Assembly: GCA_963971405.1 (NCBI GenBank) | Contig: OZ020487.1 | Span: 15,783,344-15,847,343 of the forward strand | From: Psococerastis gibbosa | Lineage: Eukaryota > Arthropoda > Insecta > Psocodea > Psocidae | DNA: 64,000 nt | Direction: 5' to 3' | Part shown: positions 13,201 through 27,400 of the stretch, piece after piece | How the letters are laid out: each line of letters starts with the position of its first letter | How positions within the stretch are numbered: position 1 is the stretch's first letter | Notes under the pieces: model-generated | Seen by the model: the letters and a program-made list of their open reading frames with translations, nothing else | Told to the model about the DNA's origin: nothing | The model's database searches: none | Translations under genes and position numbers: made by a program

Positions 13201-16200
13201 GCCCATTCCATTGACCGGCTAGGGCTATTTCCAAAAACGGTGACGTGGTAGTAGACATTCAAGACTTAGGTGGCGTTTCCACCGACCTCGCATTGCAGAA
13301 TTGACGGAAATGTTTATTTTCCTCTATGCCATAGTTAAAATTGATCAATGATCATACAGTAAAATCACAAACAAACAAACTAAAATTAAAAAATGGCGTC
13401 ATGGGATATGTTAAGTACAAACATTTTAATAGATCTCTATAAAAAGAAAAATTCTAATTTCCGTCAATGTCAGTTGCATTCTGCAATGTGAGATCGGTGG
13501 AAACGCAACCTAAGTCTTGAATGTCTGCTACCACGTCACCGTTTTTGTAAATAGCCCTAGCCGGTCAATGGAATGGGCGCCTTAATGGTGAACTAAGTCC
13601 TATTTGTTTCTTAGTTAGTGAATCATCAATCATTTGCTTCCGTGGCGTAGTCACTTAACTCACTAATTTGCCACCTCCCTTCGGACCAGCAAATATTGCA
13701 TTCTGACAGGTATCTTGCAGTCTTTATCATGCACACGATCAATGAGACCATGAGACATATCACGGTGCAACAGCAGGATGTACATAGTGTCCAGATTGTT
13801 CACTTTGACAAGTTGACGCAAGTTAGAGACTCCAACAAGCTATGCCGATGGCAAAATGATTTACTGGATGTTATTGCATTAATAGGTAACTACTACAGGC
13901 ATAATGTGAAATTACTATAAAACTATTGCAAGTTCGGCAACTGTAAACCGGCAGGAAATGTAGCATGCAGAGTCCTCACTCGATCGAATTTGTATTTCCA
14001 AAACTTCCCCTTATGCGCTGCAGATGGCAGGTTCATTGCTATTTCAGTTTTGTGCTGGGTACATTTTGATTTTCTGCAAACAATGCTTTACCATTTTGAT
14101 ATTTTGTTGTTGTTGTTGCTATAACAGTCTGGGGCTAAGCCATCAATTCTGAACTAGTCACCAGTGGTGGCTGGTAGGTACTGAGCATCCCATCTCCCAT
14201 CTCAACCGTACATTATTAAATTGATTCAAATCTGTATTCTGAACCTTCTTCTGGCCAGGTGTGAAAAGCGTCTTCGGGCATGACATAGCCTACGGTATTT
14301 TTGATTTTGCAATGGGGCGTCGATGCGTCACTTTGACCTTTATATCTATTACTGTGAATAATTTTTAAATAAGCTACGGGCAATCGGGAAACTAAGCAGA
14401 ATTTCATACTGATGTTCTACCTAGTTTCTTTAGGTGAATTGAAAATTTATTTCGATTTTCGATTCTTTATTTAAGTTTCAGTTAGCGTAGACTATCAAGA
14501 ATTCACTATGCCAGTTTGAGGTGTTTTGTATATCAATTCAATTGGACGATTAAGGAATACTAATAATTAGATGATGCTGGTTGAAAATGAAGTCATCCAG
14601 CCGATTAGTGGTGCAAACGCAGATAATACCTGTTATTATTATTATAGATACTTCCGATTCCATTAACTGAAACGTTGTGAAAAGTGGAAACGGGGGAGGT
14701 CAAAATCAATGAGAGGGACGATCAAGCTTGATTTTCATACGGAAAGCTCAAGCCTTGTGAAAATAGAGAAACCGAATTTTCACCCTGGTAAATGCTCTAT
14801 ATTTATACTCATCAACGAATTTCCACAGAATATTTCAATTATAAGCTAAGTATGGGTGCAAAGGAAAAAGGTTATTTTCCAGCAAGGCCTGCAGGTCCGT
14901 GCGCCGGAGCCAATTGTAATGTTAAATGTTGTTTAGTTTTTAGTTTATTGGTGTTTTTCGTCGTTTTGTGTGTTGTAAAGGGTTTGTAATATTGAGCTAC
15001 AATAAGACTGATCACTTATTGACAAAGCTGCCTCAGAAACCTCTCGAGACGAGAAGTCGATAAGGGAAAGATTTTGTTTAAAGGGGACTTGAGGCAACGT
15101 TGTCGGATTTTGGGGGGGTTTGGAGCAACAGTGCCACGCTTATCTTGTTCAAATGATCAGGTCTTAAGCAGCTCAATTTGTTTTTCCTTTCTTGTTTCAA
15201 AATTATTAGTGTGTTCTGTGATTATTGTGTGTATTGTATTGGTGTCAATAATGTTCGGTGTTACGTTGTAAGAAATGTCAGACCCAGGACAATTCGATGA
15301 TGAGGTAAGGTGTGTTCAATATTGCAAGCTTATCTCCAAGTCGGATGGTCGGCGTACTTTAAAGAATTACCTTCGGTGGTAGGCCCTGGCATGAGAACCC
15401 AAAAGACAAGGAAAACCTGGTTAGAGACAGAGAACAACTGACTACCGTATTGGTTATTTAGAGACCCTTCTGTCTTCTTTAGACGTTCCATGCTGTCAGC
15501 AACGCTCGAAATGAAAAATTATGGTCACCGCATATCAGGATTAAGTTGACTCTTACGAGTACCAAGCGGTACTGCTAACTGTGTAAATGACATTGCAGGA
15601 AAATATTGAACACATTGAAAATCGAACATAATCGAGAAAATTTGGGAAAATTTCAACGGCCCGGGGGTAGTCTATTCATTTTAAATATATATATATATAT
15701 TTTAAAAAGATTAATCGCATACAAACAATTTAATGAATGTATCCGATTGATCTCTTCAGTCGCCTCTGTAGGTTAGTACCCGTGTTGAGTTACGACACGT
15801 CTCCGATCGCATGGCATGTAAAGACTCTCACAAGTGCAAGTACGTTACCACCTGGCCATCGAAGTCGATTATAATAAATATTGACTTTCATTGTTCTATT
15901 ACTAAGCCAACCTAGCGGAGTTAGGGCTATAAAGCCCTCTCTTACACTCAACTATAGGAAGACCCGGGACCGTCTACTTTACATGCCCTCCGAAACATGG
16001 CCAGAAAATGTGTTATGTATGTGGGACTCGAACCAACAACATTTCGGGTGAAAGTCGGAGTCTGTACCACTACTCTACATGTCCTGCAATATGTTTTTTT
16101 GGTTGTCAGGCATGTTCTGATTCAGATTCATTCCATAGCACAATTGCAGAAGTGGATCTGATGTTTCAAAGATTTATATTTGAGAGCCGAGCACTTACGT

Positions 16201-19200
16201 ATGAGGGTAGGGGAAAAATTCGCGGATTAAAAAAAAAATATGAAAGGTACAGACCGTATGTATATATAATATATATAGATAACCATTAATTTCTTATTAA
16301 ATTTGTCAACAGGAGCTGGTGTCAGCCAACACCCAACAGAGGAACTGGCGAGGGATATTCATAGCCCTGTTCGTTATCATCATAGTACTAGCCCTGATTG
16401 TGACGTCAGTGGTACTGCTGACTCCACCAGACGAGGGGCCGCGGGTACGTGGGGCGAGGTTCAAGCTCTTCGACATCTTAGGTCATGAATTCCAAGCTCC
16501 TAGGTTCAACGGTACCTGGATCTCAGGTAAGAACAAATGGCAACGAGGGATAAATCCCAATTTCGTGGCATTTTCTTGTTCAATCATGGAGATACTGCTG
16601 TAAAATTTAGAGAAGTAAAGTTTAGAATTAGTAGGTTCTACCAAATGGTAGTTATGTGTCTAAGCATTCGATAAGTATTAAAAAAAAAGGTTAACTATTG
16701 CTAAGGCTAAAATCTTAGACCTTAAGCTATGTAGACTGTTTTTTCAATAGTTTTTATTGTCATGAAAACGGTAAAATGAGTGAGACATTACATTTCAGAT
16801 CACGAACTAGTCTACAGAGACCCAGCTGGTGGTGTGAGCATTCTGAACGCAGAAAATTTCACGTCTAGAAGAATCCTTACAAATCAGACTTTTGTAAGTA
16901 CCGTACATTATAGAACGCTTTCACAATGCTGTGCTGTGCCCCTGGCGTGGTTATACACCTTTTACATCAATAGTATGCTAGTAAAATTATTAATAATGCT
17001 ATTATGTCAAAACAACACAATAATACACATGGTCAGGTAAATCGGATCATTTGTGTGCATTTTGCACTCATTTGTTTAAAACAATTGAATAAACCCCGGT
17101 ATTACAATAATCCCAAATCGCCATGATCGGGTTGCTGATAGCTGCTTCTCCTTACGCACAAAGGCTACTCCTAGCACGCAGTATGGGCAATTGTTGCTCA
17201 GAATCGGCAGCGTAGGTTACAGGCTAGACCCAATGAGCTCAAACGTTGCTGTTTTTTTTTCAGGTTCAGTACAATCCAGGGCGGTTTTTCTTATCACCTG
17301 ACAAAAAGTTTCTTCTGCTGGCATGCAATACCCAAAAGGTAAGAAGAAAATACTATCGAAATGAGTAGTAGTTAGGTGTTAGAATTTGTGCTTTAAAAAT
17401 TTGTTGAAGCATAAATGTAACGTGGTGCCCCTTGCAAAAATGAGCAACCTATTGGCAAGAACCTTTCGACGTTGCTCAATTTTTACTTGCTGAAATGCCC
17501 TTTACAACATGCCATTGCTCGTAAGAAAGTAGGCTACTAGTCTAGATTGCCTAAATTTGCGTCATGTATTTTATAAATGGAATGGGTCTTTCATGGAAAT
17601 AAGGTACAATTTATTTTTGATTGCTATTTAAACAGCTATTGGGTTACGTACAGTTTAAGCTTCGATATATTGTAAAATCGGTAAGTGGGCGTAGACAGTG
17701 CAACTTGAAGCGTTAATTCGGAATCAAAGGAATATCAGCTACCTAGTAAGCTACCCATCAGTTACCTAGTAAGCGGTAAAATTTGGCCTTATCCAGCTCA
17801 TTTCATTAACTGCTATGAACTGTAGACTTCTTAACGTATCAGCAGCCTGATCGAGGCGATTATAATACCGGTATTTATTTCATCCCCTGGTATTAAAAAT
17901 GTAAACAAGATAATTTTATAATGGAAAGTGCTATTCAAAATTTGTTTGTTTACAGTTATAATCCTAGGGTATTTCCCCGGTATTATAATCGCCTCGATCA
18001 GGCTGCAGGAGAGAGAAGTTACGAGTTTGGATAATGTGTACAATATTGTAGCCTACGTGAGTAAAAATTGACGATTGAGAGCACAGAACGGTTCGACTAA
18101 CTGCTTATAAAAAAATCTAACCAACTTTACAAGATATTAAATTGTTGTTTTGCCCCAGACCTTTTTTGATTAGGTTGGGCAGGTCTAAAATTGTGTATAG
18201 TGTGTCATATGTCGTCGTTGCCAAATCACAATTTAAACATGCGTATGACCTAAACATAATAAATGCAACTATTACGCTATTACATATAATATACCCTCAG
18301 AACGTAAACAAATGAAATGAAATGAAATGAAAAATGAATGAAAAAACGACTATACAAATAAAACAAAAGGCGAACAATAAGACTACAAAGTCTTGTTTTG
18401 ATGCTAACAAATACACTTTTTTTTCGAATTTTCTCTTTACATTGCATTTTACATCCGGTATTTATTTGTTCATATCTCACAGAAGAGGATAATAATAACT
18501 AACCTACACGCAAAAAAATTAGGCATGCCATTAATTTTGTGTAGGTAATTATAATAAATTATATTGTATTTTTTTTAATAATAAATTAATTGAAGCCTTG
18601 GCAGCGACCATATATGGTTTGTTTTTGCATGTTGAGCTTACGGCCTATTTATTGTTTGTTGGGCAGCTGTTCCGCTATTCATTTCTGGCTCAATATTACA
18701 TCTACGATATAAATACTATGTAAGTATATCAACGTATGCTAATAATTTCGTATTATTTTTAACAAAATTGAGCTGTAGATGTACATTTCATTGCAAGTTT
18801 GAAACGCGCCTAACGTTGAATTATTAAAAGTTTGTTTGAGAGGAATACAAAGCAATAATTCCTCTTAAAAAGAGATAATAAATAAATAAATAAATAACTT
18901 TTTGTGCTATTACCTACGGTACTAAACCAGCCTAGCGGAGTTAGGGCTATAAGACTCGTTCCAGTACTTGGTTAAGTCGAACTAACGCCTGTTACAATGT
19001 CAATGGCAAGCATGTCTGAGCTTGCTCATTGGCATATTCAGGAGTGAACCAGTTTACCAACGGCTAGAAATTCATTCGGTAACAATACCAACAATGTCCG
19101 AAAACCGATGGGGTCTTTGGCAGAAGAGTGTGGGAGTTAGTTATGTTATGTAAGTTATGTACATGTCAATGATTTCTGGTGTCCATTATTATTTTTTAAC

Positions 19201-21373
19201 TAAAAAGTCATGTTAAATTTGACAGGGAGGCGTACCCCCTGACCACAGCCTCATCATCAGAAGGCCACCCGTTTCTTCTGCACGCCGCATGGTCTCCTCC
19301 GGAGCACGCCCTTGTCATGATCCACGACTACGATATATTCTACAGGCCATCTCCACGTTCTAGCAAGGTCTATCGAATAACACAGGACGCAGTGCCGGGG
19401 GTTATCAGCAACGGGGTCCCGGATTGGCTGTACGAGGGTAAGTGACAGAAGATAAGAGTCCTAAATAGGAAAAAAGAGAAGAAAGGGGCTTTCGAAATTA
19501 CGAACTCGAAACAGCAGTCTTAGCATAGTAAATGTCATGAGGATTATTAGGCTACCAAGGAAAAAAAGCGCAACAGAACTTCAGGTTCAGTCTATTAATA
19601 GGACCTCCATGACGATACTGTGGGAAGAAAACACTATGTCTAACAGGAGCATCACTCACAGCACTGGTCAGCGCGGCGCCTAATGGCAAAAATGCCAAGG
19701 GCGGGCGTTGGCTGGGAAAGTAAAGTTAAATAGTAAAGATTGAAGAGCGAGCAAAATGAAAAATGCTTTCTTTCCTAGCTACTTAGCTATTACCCATACC
19801 CGGGCAACTGCAGCTGATTAGGCCGGCGACATACTATCCCTATTTGCCGGATGCGGCTGAGAGGGATGCGTTTTACCGGGATGAAACGACGCTGCCACAC
19901 TGTCCGGTGCGACCGCGTAAAAATTGCTGATTTTAGTTTTTTATACTCTTGATCCGATCAGTCTTACTCGAGTTACAGTGTCGCATGTGTTTAAAGGCTA
20001 TCTAAACCTCACTCAACTGAATTTTTATTTATTTGTGGTGTCCGGTCATCCTTCCCTGCCGCAGCACCATCCGGTCGATTGCGGTTGGCACGGTGCCACC
20101 GGAACAATGTGACCGCGCGGCCCATTAGACTCCATGCATTCATGCCATCCCTTCAAACCGGTCCCTTTTGGCGGGACGGTGAGAAGGGATAGTATGTCAC
20201 TACTTTCTGTTAATGGTTGCAACATTATTCTACTTCTGCACTGTGCGAGTAATTTACAATGCCTATATGACCTATTGCACAAAATTTGATGTGCAAAATA
20301 TTTCAAAGATAATTCTGATGGCCCGCAATGGCGTTGCCCAGTAGCTTTCGCTAACTTGACTGAGCTTCTATTTGAAATTGTTTCAGAAGAGATCTTGGAC
20401 AGTAATGTGGCTTACTGGATGAACAATAACGGACAATTTCTTCTCCACGTCACATTTAATGACAGTCTCGTACAAGAACTAAAATTTCCATGGTACAGTG
20501 TCAACGATGCCATCAATTTGTACCCAGACATAAGGAGCTTACGATACCCCAAGGTATGATTAAATTTTTATTTAGTGGCTACAGGTTTTGCCCCCAATAA
20601 TTACAGAGAATTGGTGTGTTTTACTTCAGACAAGAATTTATGTTTCAAACGAATATAATCTACTCCATTTCTAGCAGAATTGAAATGAGTATTCAATCTA
20701 TTAAGACTTAACTTACTATAAATACAATAATAACAGCGATGACACCAAATTTTATGATTTTTTCCTTTTCTGGATTTCTAGCCTGGAACAGCAAACCCCG
20801 ATGTATCTCTTTACGTCACAGACCTGTCTAATCTGGATAAGATCACAACCAAGCAGCTTCAACCTCCAAAAGTGCTTGTCAATGCAAGGTAATTTAATGA
20901 AAATAATTTAAATGTGAAAATAAGTTTTGGGAATGTAACGAAGTCACCAGCCAACAGCCAAATTAATAGCCTAGATAATTTTCAAATTAAAACGCAAAGT
21001 TGAGGTTCTGAATCAGTACTATGCAGACACCCATAGCTAAATAATATAATATAATTTACAATAATAACAAATATTACAATAATAAAATTACAATTCAATT
21101 ATGTGGAAGGGGAGCCCAGAGGACATGTCCCGTGCTTTTTACAAATAATATACGGTAGGTAGTTATCAACTTGTGAAAACGTTGATGCCTTCTCAACCAA
21201 AACAATAGTAGTGACTTTTTATAGGTATACGTGTATATATTGTATTAATATAGTATCTATGCTTTACTGACTCGCCACTCTGCTAAGGCGGCTATTCCAC
21301 CGACGTCGTTTTTCATTGTGCATGTGCATGACGTGGTAGCAGACATCATTAATAAGTATCTACCATATTATAA

Positions 21374-21405
<32 letters not shown>

Positions 21406-24400
21406 TAGATAAGTTAAGTATCTACATTATAGTCTCCTTAAAATATGGCAGAGACTTATTAATGATGTCTGCTACTACGTCATGCACATGCAAAATGAAA
21501 AACGACGTCGGTGGAATAGCCGCCTAATCCTATGTTCGAGCCTACATTAACCCGAAGGAAATATGGCAACAATTCTAGTAATGTTGTGGTTATAACAGAG
21601 CCTGAGGAATCTATAATATGAGAATACTAGCATGACGTTCATAAAAAGGTCAGTGAAAGTATTAATCTGTTCTAGGGAGTATTACTTCTCCTCAGTGATA
21701 TGGGCGACGTTAACTGAAGTCTGTGTTGTCTGGATGAATCGACCTCAAAACCTTTCCTTAGTGACTGTGTGCCGAAGTCCATTATGGAACTGTCAAGAAG
21801 TAAGTAATCTCAATTCAGTACAATTACATACCCTATTGTACAAAGGGAAATCTACATGAGGTTAAGTGCCATTGCGAAGTAAACTCCAAGAAGTGCGTTT
21901 ATTGGCGACAACTAAAACTTGCAATGTTGGGTCAAAAAAGTTCTCTAGTAGCAATTTATTTTTTGTTTTAGACTCAGCGTGTGAGTGGTGAGGGCACAGG
22001 TTGGGTAGAAATATTTCCTTCTCCTCTATTTTCACCCGATGGAACCAGGTATATTACACTGGCGCCTGTGCGTGATGGGAAAGCTGGATTTTTTCGTCAC
22101 ATAATTGTTGTCAATATTCCAAAGAAACGTGCATTACCCCTAACGCACGGTAAATTTCAAGTTAATAGAATTCTTGCTTGGGACCACGCACATAGTCTTG
22201 TGTAAGTATGCATACTTACCGATACAGTATAACGTCTACAAGAAACCATTTTTCACAGTTTAAACCTGAGAAAAAATACAATTTAGCCGTTGCTGAAGGC
22301 AAAGTTTATTTAGATATGAAAACCAGTATTCGTCACAGGTAACAAACACAAAATTTAATATATTTATTACAATTAAAATATCGTAGAACGATATAATATC
22401 GTATAGGTGGCAACCCTAGTTCTAGCTGAGAGCCTCACCAATGTTGTTTTGTTTATATTTTGTGACTTATTTATTTGGTCGAGTAGTTTGCTTTATGACC
22501 AGGTCGAGCTGCGTCCATGGATTGCACGAATGCAGATGAAATGACAATACACTATTGATTGATTGCTTAGTCGATCAATCATAAAGAAAGTATAGAATGT
22601 GTAACAGAGAGAGTAGATTTGAGGTATTATAAATAACAAGGTAATAATAGGTGCAATAGGTGGGATTTAAAAAGAAATTGACCAATATTTTACACTAAGT
22701 TGGTAATAAAAAATAGCTTTTGTACTGAAACTCTACGATTGCTTGAAAAGTATAGGTAAGGAATACTGGGCGGCGCTGCCACCTAGCGTTGCCATACAGT
22801 AGTCCTTACTGGCTGTTTTTGGGAACCGTCCTAAAAGGATAATATTGTTGGTTTCAGATACTATTTAGGTACTCCTGAAATGCTTCCAAGTCAAGTTCAC
22901 CTGTATAGTGTTAGTTCTGAACCACCAAATGTTGGAGAGCCGCTACCACCACCAACTTGCATCACTTGCCCTGTACTCAATATATCGTAAGTAGACCGAC
23001 CCCCTAATTAGAGGCAGAAGAGTTTGCAATCTTGTGACGGTTAAATTAATAACAATAAATCAATGGCGTAGTAGGTAGTAGAAGTAAGATTATGTGAGTA
23101 AGACGTAAGGAATATCATAATAATAATATCAGAATAATAATTAATTTAAAAAACCTATACTAAACTGCAGTTAGGTAAGATATCGTTTTCGCTTCGCAAA
23201 ATCCCCAAACAATCGGTGGATCAGACAAGGAGCGAATGGTTCCACACCGAGTTCCCAACTCCGTATACTACAGAGCGAGAATGGAGGGCAGAAGGCAGAA
23301 AGGCAGGCCACGGAACTGATGGAGAATAGTGACTTGCGAAGGGTGTCAGTGGCGGCTTGTCACAGGAGGAACAAGGACCGGGATGTCTAGAGAGAGATGG
23401 TACAAAAGGTCCGAGCTGTAGCGCCGAAGAAGAAGACACTAAACTAAGTGGCAACCCTTGTCGGTCAGCAGCCCTGCTATGCCGCTTACAGATTAACATA
23501 ACACCGGTAATAGGATTAAATTATTCCAAATAAACCCCAATTAATTAATTCGTTTTAAGCTAGAGAGAGCAAAATGCGCAAGAAATTCAAATTAATAAAT
23601 TGATCCTAGGCTATTTTTTTGATGAGTTTTTTTTAAAAATTTTTTCTCTAAATGTAGACAAATTATTTATAATTCTTAACAAATTGCAACATGCAAATTT
23701 TAATGTTTATTTGTATTTCACTCAATTAGAAAAATATGTAATCATATTCTTGTATTTCATTCATTTAAATTTGCACTAAAAAAAAACAAATGAATCAATT
23801 GGGGGTTTATTCAGAATAATTTAATCTTATTCCCGGTGTTAAGTTAATCTGTAAGTGCCATGGTAGGACGGCTGCTGCAGGAAACTCACTGGATAGTGTC
23901 TTCTAAAATTTGGTTGTTCTAAATCTAAAATTTCCCCCATAAATAAATGTTTCGATTTTCAGATTGGACGATGAGTTGGCCCAGTTGTTTGCAAGTGGTG
24001 GACTTGATCATGGCGTGGAGTGGGACGACGTGGAAACACCTCCTACTATTCCACCATCAGCTCCTTCCAAAAAGAAAGGAAAAAGTAAGTCAAAACTTCC
24101 TTTTATTACAAGAACAATAGATTGAGATAATAGATTGATAGGTGTCTAGAACTACCAAGGTTCGCCTGTACAAGACCCTAATTCGCCCTGTTCTAATGTA
24201 CGGAGGTGAGGCCTAGACTCTATCCATAATGGACGCCCAAAGAGTCTTCCAGAACAAAATGTTTCGCATTATCTTCGGCGGCAGATGGGAGAACGGCGTC
24301 AGGAGGATCAGACACAATGCCGAAATACATGCCCTATTCGCCTAAAAGGGCATCGAATCCAATGGCTGGGTCATGTACACCGCATGGAAGCGGAGAGGAC

Positions 24401-27400
24401 GCCGAAGCTGGTTTTAGAAGACACCTTCAACCACCCTAGGCGTCCCGGTAGGCCAAGCCTAAGATGGAGAGACCAAGTGCTCGAAGATGTGCACGCCACC
24501 GGCACCCGAGACTGGAAGCTAGCGGCGGAAGATCGTTCTAGGTGGCGTGGTCCCCCGGGCTGGACGCGCCAACCTAAGGCAAGTTAAGTCAAGTCAATGG
24601 TTCGAAGAAAATCCTAAATATTGCTAGGGAAAAGATTATACAGCTCATATTTTCTAGACACTAATTCTTCAAGTCTCAAGATTAAAAATACTGTACTAAT
24701 AATAGCCCACTTCATTTCAGAAGGGGAAAAAGAAGTGATAGAGGAAAAACCAGAGAAACCGTGTAGTTACCATAACGCTATATTTAGTCCAAATTTGATG
24801 TATTTTATACTGGAATGTATGGGACCATGTGTACCGACTGTGTCGCTTTATTCGACAAAAGCCTACCCGCAGTCTCCAACATTGGTGGCTGTTCTTCAAG
24901 ATAACGCAAAACTCAAGGTAAATTGTCATATGTCCAAAAAACAACATTCGGCAAATAAAATATCTGAATCGTGTTCGCCCGAGGGCCAGGAGCAAGTTGA
25001 AGTCCCGACCGGTACAAAGGATTTTGGGACCGGGAGTGCTAGTGGGATCATCGAGTCCCGGTCTCGTAAATTAATTAATTTCAGGTCGTACCGTACTGAA
25101 AACATGTCGAAAACATACTTTCCTAATTGTTTATTAGTAAACCGGACCCCATCAGCAGCCCGATCATGGCGAATTAGTATTATTATAATACCGGGGTTTC
25201 TGTTTTTTAATGCCGCAGGTGTCACGTGACGGTGTTAAAATATACGCGGGAAATTCAAATTAAAATAAATTATTAGAATAAAAGTGAATGGTTGCATTGT
25301 TTAATAATTGAAGGAAATACTAATAAACATAAAAAATGTACAGGTAGAATTTTGAAATATAATAAGAATTTTAATTAATGTGTCTGCATCTAAGGGAGAA
25401 AAAATTGAAAACTCACCAAAAATATTCATTTATCAATATGAATTTCCTGCGCATTTTGCACTCAATTGTTTAAAATAATTGAATAAACCCCGGTATTATA
25501 ATAATCCCAAATCGTCATGATCCGACTGCTAGAGAATCTAACAATAGAGGTTACTTGCCCAAATCGTCCATCATTGAATACTTTTTGAATTTTTAGGAGA
25601 AGCTCGCAAGAATGGCAGAACCGCAGCTGAAAACAATTGGGGTTCATATCTCAGGAGGATACCAAGCACAAGTTAGGCTGTATTTACCTCCGGGCCTGAG
25701 GGAGGATGAAATAACAAGATATCCCTTAATTGTTAATGTGTAAGTATCTTAACACTTCTATTGATTGTACGTGCTCATACAAACATAGTTTACAGCAACT
25801 CGGACTCGTATCCGCAATCTATTTAAGATGAGATAAAGATAAAGTTTTCCACCGACCTCGCATTGCAGAATGCAAATGACATTGACGGAAATGTTTGTTT
25901 TCCTCTATGCCATAGTAAAATCACAAACAAACTAAAATTAAAAAATGGCGTCATGGGATATGTTAAGTACAAACATTTTAATAGATTTCTATAAAAAGAA
26001 AGTCTAATTTCCGTCAATGTCATTTGCATTCTGCAATGCGAGGTCGTTGGAAACCCCGCCTAAGTCTTGAATGTCTGCTACCACGTCACCGTTTTTGTAT
26101 ATAGCCCTAGCCGGTCGGTGGAATCCCCGCCTAAGGACCGTTCGAACAGTTTGCCAATGCTTGCACTGAAACAGTGTTTAGTATGAACCCCGATTTAAAT
26201 GCACACCCGCATTAAACTGATGGTGTAATTTTCAGATACGGAGGACCAGGAACTCAGCTAGTGACAGACCGCTGGAAAGTTGACTGGTCCACATATTTAG
26301 CATCCAACAAAGACTATATTGTCGCTCAAATTGATGGCCGAGGCTCTGCTGGCCAAGGGTATCAGCTAATGCACGAAGTCTACCATAAGTTAGGAACGGT
26401 CGAAGTGGCGGACCAACTGGAAGTAACCGAGTAAGCAACCACCAATGTACCCTAAAATTTAAAGTCGTATGGGCAATCATTTGGAAAACTAGCGTTTTTC
26501 ACATGACTAATATATAATAATACGCCAACGGCCATACCAAGTCCACGAGAACAGAGTCTGTTCAAACTGTGGCAAACTTGGTTGTGTGCACAGCGTTGGC
26601 AGGGGAATATGGTGTGACATGATAACGTGCTGAGACAATACCAGTCAGTCTAAGTGCGTGTCGAGTCCTGGTCACGTCCGAATAAATCGTGTGACTTAAC
26701 CATGTTCCCCAAGTGGTTTGGAATCCACTATAATCAGGAGGTCCACACTGTCAGTCAACTCCCCCTCTCCCTGAGGGAAGGAGTCTGCACTTAGGGTGCC
26801 TCAAGTGCCTCAACAGACTCACTCCCCCCACCAGGCCGACAGGGTAGCTTCAAGCAGAAATGCTGAAAGCAGGCGTTAGAAAAAAAAAGTACCGTCATCT
26901 CAATGGGAATATTATAAAATAATCATACCAAGCCATACTCTAGGGCTTAGAGTATGTAAGAACTTTGTCCGGAAAGGAACAGTTAAAATTTAATGGCGGC
27001 CATGCAGATCAACATTGCAAATTTATGTATTATTACCATGTTGAAATCCTCTACTCTAATTTCCGATTACCTGGGACTTACTTGTTTCAGATACCTCCGA
27101 GACTCTCTACATTTTATTGACAAACGACGCGTAGCGGTCTGGGGATGGAGCTACGGGGGATTCGTCGCGGCCATGTCTCTCGCGAAAAGTTCGGACATCT
27201 TCCACTGTGGCATATCTGTGGCCCCAGTCACTAACTGGGCTTTCTATGGTCAGTATCACTTGTTAATTTGAACAGTTAAGTCCAAAATATGGTGAACAGG
27301 TTTATAATTAAAGATAATAAAATAAGATAGATGGCGCTTAGCCATAGGCAAAGTATTGCCGATAACTGTCAAACGTATGAGGAAATGACAAAGGAAACGC

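Noticed and set aside
15074-15271. 65-codon hydrophobic frame before the alternative DPP exon
   Set aside because: It has no ATG near its start (begins TTG), so it is more likely 5' UTR; only the 14852 frame has a proper start.
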